NCBI RefSeq assembly: GCF_022965805.1
Contig: NC_133103.1
Location: 50,976,386-51,040,385 of the forward strand
Length of the DNA stretch: 64,000 nucleotides
Direction: 5' to 3'
Source of the DNA: Primulina eburnea
Lineage: Eukaryota; Streptophyta; Magnoliopsida; Lamiales; Gesneriaceae
Shown: one piece after another, positions 56,561 through 64,000 of the stretch
Numbering within the stretch: the first letter of the stretch is position 1
Layout: each line of letters starts with the position of its first letter
Position numbers and translations under genes: made by a program
The notes under the pieces: generated by a model
What the model was told of the DNA's origin: nothing
What the model saw: only the letters and a program-made list of their open reading frames with translations
Databases searched by the model: none

Positions 56561-56812
56561 ATGGAAAACAACCCGTACTGTACTTGTATCGACTGTGGAC
56601 AATGTTACTACAATTATCTATGTCAAAAAGAAGTTGAAGATATGATGAAAAGATTTTACTCCAACCCAGTATGGACGGTCATCTTCCGGCGAGTTCTTAC
56701 AATGGAAGCAAAGCTTTCTCTTTTGCTAGAGTATGTAATTGATATTGAGAAAGAATTAGATATCAAAAATATGCATGCATCAAGTTCAACCGATTGTCCA
56801 CTAAATAAATAA
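56561..56812 (+). CDS. hypothetical Cys-rich 83-residue protein in the left arm
   Basis: Encodes MENNPYCTCIDCGQCYYNYL and continues with an acidic, helical second half (EAKLSLLLEYVIDIEKELD). The spacing C-x-C-x2-C-x2-C could bind a metal. The frame is open upstream to 56429 with a hydrophobic stretch. The right arm carries a copy (58309-58130) broken by a 2-base deletion. I do not recognise the family. It may be a relic of the repeat's original gene content, and expression is unproven. Confidence 0.4.
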   Translation: MENNPYCTCIDCGQCYYNYLCQKEVEDMMKRFYSNPVWTVIFRRVLTMEAKLSLLLEYVIDIEKELDIKNMHASSSTDCPLNK

Positions 56813-57309
56813 ATATTTTACTTGTGCTGTATGTTTTACTTGTGCTGTATAAAATGCTTAGTTATAAATTATTTGTATCTACCTATTAAGAATTTTAGTT
56901 TGTAGCATATGTAATCTACATATATAAAAGTTGTCTTCCATTTCTTGTTTCTATGAATTTTTTTGGCGTTATACTACATTTACCTTCTCTGTAAATCTAT
57001 TTTACATATGTCATACTAAAATTTGCTTTTTCATTACCATGTATATCTTTTTTTCCCCAATTAGTGTCTCGGTTGTTCTACAAATTCAATAAAATTGTAT
57101 GTTTTCATATCTTCAAAAAATAAAGTGGCAAAGCTATTAAATATATGACCTAAGCTCTTAAATATGAAATTAAAAAATCCTCAAGCATCTTTTAGTAATA
57201 TTTACTTTAAGTATTCTCATCTATTATCACATAATCGTTAATAATCTAAAATACTAAAAAAAATTAGGATTAACATATTAATAAATCCATTAAAATATCC
57301 AATGTCAAA

Positions 57310-57372
57310 GATATGTTTTTATGTTTGTATAAAGATTTTACTATAAAGATTTTACTACCAGATTATTGGATA
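57310..57372. other. 63-bp spacer at the centre of the giant inverted repeat
   Basis: Unique sequence between the arms. It contains two copies of AAAGATTTTACTA and separates CCAATGTCAAA from TTTGACATTGG. Confidence 0.9.
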
Positions 57373-57550
57373 TTTGACATTGGATATTTTAATGGATTTA
57401 TTAATATGTTAATCCTAATTTTTTTAGTATTTTAGATTATTAACGATTATGTGATAATAGATGAGAATACTTAAAGTAAATATTACTAAAAGATGCTTGA
57501 GGATTTTTTAATTTCATATTTAAGAGCTTAGGTCATATATTTAATAGCTT

Positions 57551-57732
57551 GGCAAAAACTTGTATGAGACGGTCTCACGGATCATATCTGTGAGACGGAT
57601 CTCTTATTTGGGTCACCCATGAAAAAGTATTACTTTTTATGTTAAGAGTATTACTTTTTATTATGAATATGGGTAGGGTTGACCCGTCTCACAGATTTTG
57701 ATCCATGAGACGGTCTCACATGAGACCAACTC
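57551..57732. mobile_element. MULE-type MITE, copy 3 (182 bp), in the right arm
   Basis: GGCAAAAACTTGTATGAGAC ... GAGACCAACTC, with a perfect 9-bp target duplication TAATAGCTT (57542-57550 and 57733-57741). The left arm has the empty site (GGCAAAGCTATTAAATATATG near 57128), which fixes both ends of the element exactly. Same family as 27482 and 28325. Confidence 0.96.
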
Positions 57733-58129
57733 TAATAGCTTTGCCACTTTATTTTTTGAAGATATGAAAACATACAATTTTATTGAATTTGTAGAACAAC
57801 CGAGACACTAATTGGGGAAAAAAAGATATACATGGTAATGAAAAAGCAAATTTTAGTATGATATATGTAAAATAGATTTACAGAGAAAGTAAATGTAGTA
57901 TAACGCCAAAAAAATTCATAGAAACAAGAAATGGAAGACAACTTTTATATATGTAGATTACATATGCTACAAACTAAAATTCTTAATAGGTAGATACAAA
58001 TAATTTATAACTAAGCATTTTATACAGCACAAGTAAAATATACAGCACAAGTAAAATATTTATTTATTTAGTGGACAATCGGTTGAACTTGATGCATGCA
58101 TATTTTTGATATCTAATTCTTTCTCAATA

Positions 58130-58309
58130 TCAGTTACATACTCTAGCAAAAGAGAAATCTTTGCTTCCATTGTAAGAACTCGCTGGAAGATGACCGTCCA
58201 TACTGGGTTGGAGTAAATTTTTCATCATATCTTCAACTTCTTTTTGACATAGATAATTGTAGTAACATTGTCCACAGTCGATACAAGTACAGTACAGGTT
58301 GTTTTCCAT
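58130..58309 (-). pseudogene. right-arm copy of the Cys-rich hypothetical ORF, frameshifted
   Basis: Starts MENNLYCTCIDCGQCYYNYL like the left-arm copy. A 2-base deletion after EVEDMMK shifts the frame, and the ORF ends early in unrelated residues. Confidence 0.55.
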
Positions 58310-61144
58310 CGGATTTGATGGTAAAGAAAAGATATAGCTAATAAAGAGAGTGAGAGTATGATAAAATAAATAAGTATATTTGAGACAATAAATAAGGTCA
58401 ATAGACAAAAGAGGTGGATATTTTAGATGAGTCATTACCAAATATTGATCTGTGTTGTATTCAAAACTGCTATTTTCAATAAAAAAAGAAAGGCTAGTCT
58501 TCACATGGGTTTTTTTTTTGACACGTGTAACGTTGAAACAAGCTTAGTCATCATTTGTGTGTCAAAAAAAGGAACAATGTTACAGAAAGAAACAATTTTC
58601 AAATTGGAACGAATTTATATTTATTTTGTTGAGCAAGACTTTGTACTGTATATCGTAGCGCAAAACTAAACATATAAAATAACATTTGGTCGAAAAAAAG
58701 TGGGATAAGATATAGCTAATTTGTTTAAAATTTTAAAATTTTGTGTAGGGAAGAACGAAGTTTAATGAATAAAATAAATATAGTATATGAAATTATACCT
58801 GAAAAATACCGTAGGCATAAGAATCTAAAATAATTGAACCATGCAAATCAACTAATATTTGAGAAAATCAAGTGTTGGCTGGAAGAGAGTGCATTTTAGT
58901 AAGGGCTTGTACCTCATAAACAATGGATGGCTTTGAAGCTGCAGAAAGGCTAGAGATCTTGTTTCTTAAGTTATTGTTGCGACTTGGCTTTGTTGCTTGA
59001 ACTGCGTAGCAAGACGGTTATGGTATTTATCAACTCCGAGTTACAAGGATGAATAATGTGGAAATAACTGTAGTCTCTAACATAAATAAGAGAACATTCT
59101 GCAATAACATGTAAGGCATGGTTAGCAGTAGTAGTGTAAATAGGGCAAACATTTACGTAGTTTAAAAAAACAAATTAAAGCGCAATATGACACAGAGTCC
59201 AGGTAAATAATTTTTAAAATGTTGCAAGCCAAAAAGGGAACTGATGCATCACAAACATGTATAAATAAACCCGATGAAGTAAAAATTTATAACCGAGAAC
59301 CAAACCTGTATCCTACTTGGGCTGAAAAACCTAGCTTTTTTTTCTGTTTGCAACTCTTTAATGAGGGCGTGCCGAACCTTTATTTGGCTGCAATAGGGTC
59401 CCCAAAATTGTACATGGGAAGTTATATTAAAAAAAATACAAAGTACAAAAAAATTTTCTCTCATACGCAGATTTTTAATCTAAGAACTGTTATATTTTAA
59501 AGCATTTCGAGCATTCATTATTTCAGGTATCTTTCAGCAGACTAACACACAAATTCACATTTAACGGACAAAGACCGTACAACCAGGGGGATTTTGTCGT
59601 CAAGCGACTGATTCCACAGGTCGTGCCAATCGAATGCGTTGACAAAAGTAAATAAGCAAGCAAAATCTAAAGAAACATAGAAGAATAACAATGACAAGAC
59701 TAACTGAGGCAAAACGAAGCTCCGAGAAGAAAAAAACAAAGAAAGAAAATTGATTCATCAACACTTTTGAGTGCCAAACCAATGAGCTAACACTCGGGAA
59801 TGAGCCCTCGATAAATATAATTGCAAAAGTCATCGGTATTGATTAATCTTCTAGATTTCCTTATATTTCATGTATCCAGTACATTTTTTTATTTTTCTTT
59901 CTTACCTAATCATCCGTTTGTCTCAAAATTAGGAAATGATTTATTTGATTTTTTTTCTACTATATACGATTGCTTTGCTAAAATTCAGGAACTTTTAAGC
60001 AAGAAAAATAAGCTAATTGATCATCATTTTGCAAACCAACATTAAATTTTGCTTTCCTGCTAGTTCCATCTGGATTTGTATGGCTGTGTAGAAATTTAAG
60101 TTTTTATTTCCTTGCTTTAGAGAATCAACAATAATTCTTGGGTTTTGTTGTGGCAGCAAATAGACAAGTTCTGTTGGGCCTGAAATCTGGCTTCTCTCTT
60201 CAGTGTGCATATTTTTTCTAAAACTTCTGATAATTTAGTTCCGATGAATTGGCAGGGGTCCCTCCGACCAACTGAACAAGGAGAAATGGTACAAGCAAAG
60301 TTCGGACTACCACAAATCGATGTTCGCCAGTTAGAAATCTAAAAGAAGTATTAAAGAAGAAACAACTCTAAAAGAACGGCACACAAGAGAAGGAGGATAA
60401 GAGAACGGACCTAAGAGTCGCAAAGAGCCAACCGATCTGCAGAAATAGAGGAAGCGCACAGTAGAGGTGACGTAGAGGAGCTGGACAAAAAGCGCAGTGA
60501 AGTCGAAACCGATGTGCTGCAGAAAGGAGGTTTACTGGAAATAGACAATTTATTTTAGCAATTTGAAAGGCCTTTAAAAAACTAACATTAAAGAGAAGAT
60601 GTGCATATGCATAATTGGAAAGTAGGCAGAGCTTCAACCAACAATTAGTAGGTAAGTTTTCAGGCAAAATATTAGCGCTTGGATAATAAACAAAAAACAG
60701 TAAGCCCAGTTTAAGAGAACACAAGTATTAAAACACATACTAACGAACATAATCGAGAAGAGAACACAGCTGATATATAATAAAAGAGAAGCCAGCGCTG
60801 TCCGCGCGAGAAGGGGGGAAAGCCAAAGAAGCTCTACAAAGAAGCTGTGGAGCCGAAGCAGAAATGAGGCATTACGGGTCACTTAACAACACGTACCAAG
60901 CTTGCTAAAATCTATACATAAAGGGAGGAAAACATGGGGGAAATCATAAACTAAGCGGACGTGTACCAAAGGGATCAATATAGCTGAAAGAAGGCCAAAA
61001 ACCAGGGATAACAACATATTCAGAGCAGGAAATCACAAAATAATTGAGGCCGAAGAGATAGAAAGAGGTAACTCACCGGTTGTCGTTTTTTTCCGCTGGG
61101 CATGAAGGTCGGGCGGAAAACGAAGGCTTAAAGGAGGAAGGAGC

Positions 61145-61290
61145 TGTAGAAGTTCGTACTTGAAGCAACCGGAAGAACTTTGTTTATTGATTCAGAAGAA
61201 AAAACTGTTCTGTAGATACAAAGCTTACACCTATATATGTCGTAAGACTAAGAAGCGCTAACACGCTTATTCATTCTAATATACTCAACA
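61145..61290 (-). repeat. 3' LTR (146 bp) of the terminal copia element
   Basis: In element orientation it runs TGTTGAGTATATTAG ... GAACTTCTACA (TG...CA). A polypurine tract (TTGAGGGGAGGA on the minus strand) adjoins it at 61291-61302. It joins the right arm of the inverted repeat directly at 61144/61145. The other LTR is outside the window. Confidence 0.85.
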
Positions 61291-61370
61291 TCCTCCCCTC
61301 AAGGTTGCAACTAAACTAACAGAGCAACCTTGATAGAAAAGAAGAGACATAGACTCAAACAAACAACACA

Positions 61371-64000
61371 TTAATTATCGTGTATAGACTGATGAAGATC
61401 ACGTACACCAACTTTGGAAACCAAATAAGAATGTTGTGGATATCCAAGCGCTTTAGTAAAGATATCACCCAGTTGCTCGGTGGTAGGAATGTGTGCAGTG
61501 ACTATGGTCCCGTCCTTAACTCTTTCACGCACTAAATGACAATCAATTTCAATGTGCTTTGTGCGTTCGTGATACATAGGGTTGCCTGCAATGTGTATGG
61601 CAGCCGTATTGTCACAATAAAGAGTAGTTGGAGCTGATAATTTCAGACCCATATCTGCTAATAATGCTGAAATCCACACAACTTCACAGGTAGTTGAGGC
61701 CATTGCACGATATTCGGCTTCTGCTGAAGACCTGGAAACTGTGTGTTGTTTCTTGGTCTTCCAAGACAATAAAGAATCCCCTAACCTGTGAGGGAACGAC
61801 GTGTCATCGGGCATGAGGCCCAATCTGAATCACAATAAGCAGAAAGAGAGAAAGATGTGTTTACAGATAACATGACACCTAAACCAGGGGATTTCTTAAT
61901 GTATCTGACTACGCGAATGGCTGCATCCATATGTGATTGCTTTGGTGCATGCATAAATTGAGTTAAGTGTTGCACCGCATAGCAGATATCGGGTCTTGTA
62001 ATTGTGAGATACAACAATCTGCCCACTAATCTTTTATACATGCTTGCATCCTTTAGCAAGATATCCTCAGCATTGCCATGGCCAGATTTACCCATGATAA
62101 CATCCAATTCATGACTTGTAAACTTCTTATTCTGTTCCATCGGTGTATCATACGGCCGAGCACCTGCAACTCCTGTTTCTGCAATTAGTTCAAGTGCATA
62201 CTTGCGTTGATTCAAATAAATTCCTTCCTTGGATCGGGCAACTTCAATCCCCAAAAATACCTCAGATTGCCAAGATCCTTAATCTGCAGCTTGGAGTGCA
62301 AAAAACATTGAAGCTCTTGAATCGCCTTCGAACTACTTCCAGTGATGATGATATCATCTACATAGACAAGGAGAAGAGTGATACAGCTCGATTCTTGTTT
62401 GACAAACAATGAATAATCCTGTTGCGATTGACGAAAGCCTGCTTCAGACATAATAGCCCCAAACTTGGTATTCCATTGTCGTAATCCATACAAGGACTTC
62501 TTTAACTTGCAAACTTTGTGTTTTCCTTGCACTTTGTATCCTTCTGGAAGAGACATATATATATCTTCATCCAAGTCCCCTTGCAAAAAAGCATTGGTGA
62601 CATCCATTTGTAAAAGCGGCCAACGATTGACGGCTGCCACCTTCAAGAAACATCTAATAGTCACAATCTTTGCCGTTGGCGAATATGTGTCATGAAAATC
62701 GATTCCTTGTTGCTGCGTATAACCCTTAGCCACAAGTCTCGCTTTGTATCGATCCACCATCCCATCAGTCTTAAACTTAACTTTATAAACCCATCTACAT
62801 CCAATAGGTTTAATATCCGAAGACAAATCAACCACATCCCAAGTACAATTCTTTTCCAATGCTGCCAATTCTAAGTCCATAGCATCTCGCCATTTAGAAT
62901 CTGTGATAGCCTCATGATAAGAATTTGGTTCCGTAACTGAAGACATAGCAGCAAGATAGTCTTGGTAGGAAGAAGAAAAATTAGAGTATGTCAAGTACTT
63001 AGATATGGGATAAGGACAAACAGCTGAATTGACTTTGGAATATTGAGAACAAGAAAAATCTTGTAACCAAATAGGAGGGACAGTGGTTCTTGAAGACCTT
63101 CGTAATGGTTGATCAGTGGGGGGGTCAGAATGAATTATAGGATCTGATGTAACAGCTTCAGGATTGACAGAAGTAGAGCCATCTTCCATGAAAGAAGTAG
63201 TACTCGGAAAAAATGGAGTTTGTGAATGTTCATTCTCAAAAGGGAATATAGTCTCATGGAATGTTACATCCTTAGAAACAAATACACGTTTGGTACGTAA
63301 ATCTAGAACTTTATATCCCTTTTGCACAGTTGAATAACCCAAGAAAACACACCGACTAGCTCTAGGATCAAACTTGTGTCCTACTGGCAGAACGGACACA
63401 TAACATAAGCATCCAAAAACCCGCAGATGCCCAAATGCAGGTGGCTTATGAAAAAGTAGCTCAAAAGGTGTTTTATGGTTCAAAATAGGAGTGGGTGTTC
63501 GGTTGATAAGATAAACCGCCGTCAACACACAATCTCCCCAGTATTTTAATGGAATGGAGGATTGAAATCTCAATGATCTAGCCACATTAAGAATGTGTCT
63601 ATGCTTTCTCTCTACCAACCCATTTTGTTGAGGAGTGTATGGACAAGAGCTTTGGTGCATTATCCCAAGAGACTGAAAAAGGCTTTTGCAATCAGAATTA
63701 AAGAAATCTGTTGCATTATCAGTCCTAATGACCTTAACCTTGGTCGAGAATTGAGTATCAACCATAGCAAGAAAGAAACGTATCATCCCAAATGTATCTA
63801 GCTTAGAATGCATGAGGAACACCCATGTTCCTCTAGAAAATTCATCCACAATTGTCAAGAAATATTTTTCCCCATTATATGTGGGAGTGTTAAATGGACC
63901 CCATATGTCCATATGTATTAACTCAAACACCCGAGAGGTTTTAGTGTAACTTTCAGATGGTAAACTTAGTCTAGATTGCTTTGACATGGGACAAACAGAA
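61371..64000 (-). pseudogene. copia pol with two frameshifts (5' end outside)
   Basis: From the window edge downward: the end of the GAG-pre-integrase zinc region (CPMSKQSRLSLP) and integrase with HMDIWGPF, VIRTDNATDF and NGLVERKHRHIL. Reverse transcriptase follows, with KARLVAKGYTQQQGIDFHDT and the YVDDIIITG active site. Near 62250 one base is missing in a T run (reading RYFWGLK; the family pattern FLGIEV resumes in the next frame). A second shift at about 61785-61800 precedes RNase H (SRSSAEAEYRAMAS, LYCDNTAAIHIAGNP), which ends at 61371 after GDIFTKALGYP. The element is a different copia lineage from 37604-43796, judging by the divergent gag-less pol motifs. Not autonomous. Confidence 0.92.

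Larger units (their letters stand above)
50535..57309. repeat. left arm of a giant inverted repeat
   Basis: Reverse-complementary to 57373-61144 at high identity (roughly 95% or better by eye), with a 63-bp spacer (57310-57372). Matching landmarks include 50535 with 61144, 52628 with about 60210, 56561 with 58309 and 57309 with 57373. This arm is interrupted by a solo LTR (50960-52111) and a hAT-like element (53851-55865). Without these and their duplications it is about 3.6 kb, matching the right arm. Coding potential is slight. Confidence 0.95.
57373..61144. repeat. right arm of the giant inverted repeat
   Basis: Reverse complement of 50535-57309, interrupted by MULE-type MITE copy 3 (57551-57732) and cut at 61144 by a copia LTR. 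Without the MITE and its duplication it is about 3.58 kb. Because a retrotransposon sits at the edge, the homology with sequence left of 50535 may resume beyond the window. Confidence 0.95.
61145..64000 (-). mobile_element. Ty1/copia element, 3' part, running off the window
   Basis: 3' LTR, polypurine tract and most of pol on the minus strand. The 5' LTR, gag and protease lie beyond base 64000. Coding capacity is lost through two frameshifts. Confidence 0.92.

Noticed and set aside
1..64000. CRISPR arrays, bacterial operons or rRNA/tRNA genes
   Set aside because: All tandem repeats found are minisatellites, microsatellites or transposon parts without regular unique spacers; genes are split and eukaryotic; no cloverleaf or rRNA-like sequence was recognised.
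61371..64000. The terminal copia as an active element
   Set aside because: Two frameshifts in pol, near 62250 and 61790, break RT-RNase H continuity.

Overview
The window is nuclear DNA from a flowering plant, almost certainly an asterid eudicot and possibly a member of the Lamiales. Evidence: split genes with GT-AG introns, plant-only protein families (DUF3527, DUF716, XBAT35-type RING/ankyrin ligase, a CaaX-box small protein), R1-type (Solanaceae/Lamiales-like) CC-NB-LRR relatives, and dense plant retrotransposons and MITEs. The order-level placement is inference.

Layout. 1-1.9 kb: 3' part of a DUF3527 gene. 2-7 kb: non-coding DNA with an isolated nucleotide-sugar-transporter exon and two GC-ended repeats. 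7-8.7 kb: SOSS-B (single-strand DNA-binding) homolog. 9.4-10.7 kb: foldback, microsatellite and an intronless DUF716 membrane protein. 11.7 kb: Tourist-like MITE. 13.5-15 kb: two-exon 91-residue protein ending in a CaaX box. 15.7-23.5 kb: decayed Ty3/gypsy element of the Tat type, with pol on the minus strand, an antisense ORF on the plus strand with its own TATA box, and a degenerate minisatellite between them; an LTR-like block interrupts it. 23.9-24.7 kb: fossil caulimovirid (pararetrovirus) RT/RNase H fragment. 24.8-28.9 kb: very AT-rich DNA with two MULE-type MITEs. 28.9-32.6 kb: nine-exon XBAT35-like E3 ubiquitin ligase. 33-37.4 kb: two R1-like NLR genes, both broken. 37.6-43.8 kb: a young, full-length Ty1/copia element with near-identical LTRs. 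44.4-47.5 kb: a solo LTR nested inside another solo LTR. 48.9-49.9 kb: third NLR fragment. 50.5-61.1 kb: a giant inverted repeat with about 3.6 kb arms (insertions removed) around a 63-bp spacer. 61.1 kb-end: a copia element with frameshifts, running off the window.

Apparently intact host genes are the DUF3527 gene (5' end outside), the SOSS-B homolog, the DUF716 protein, the CaaX protein and the XBAT35-like ligase. They are unrelated housekeeping, signalling or membrane functions with no sign of joint regulation. The right half is a degraded resistance-gene cluster taken apart by transposons.

The most notable structure is the giant inverted repeat. Each arm carries insertions the other lacks (hAT-like element and solo LTR on the left, MULE MITE within the right arm, copia at its outer edge), so each arm acts as the empty-site control for the other. 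If transcribed through, it would fold into a very long hairpin RNA, a plausible siRNA source. All domain calls are by eye from translated sequence; no database search was run.
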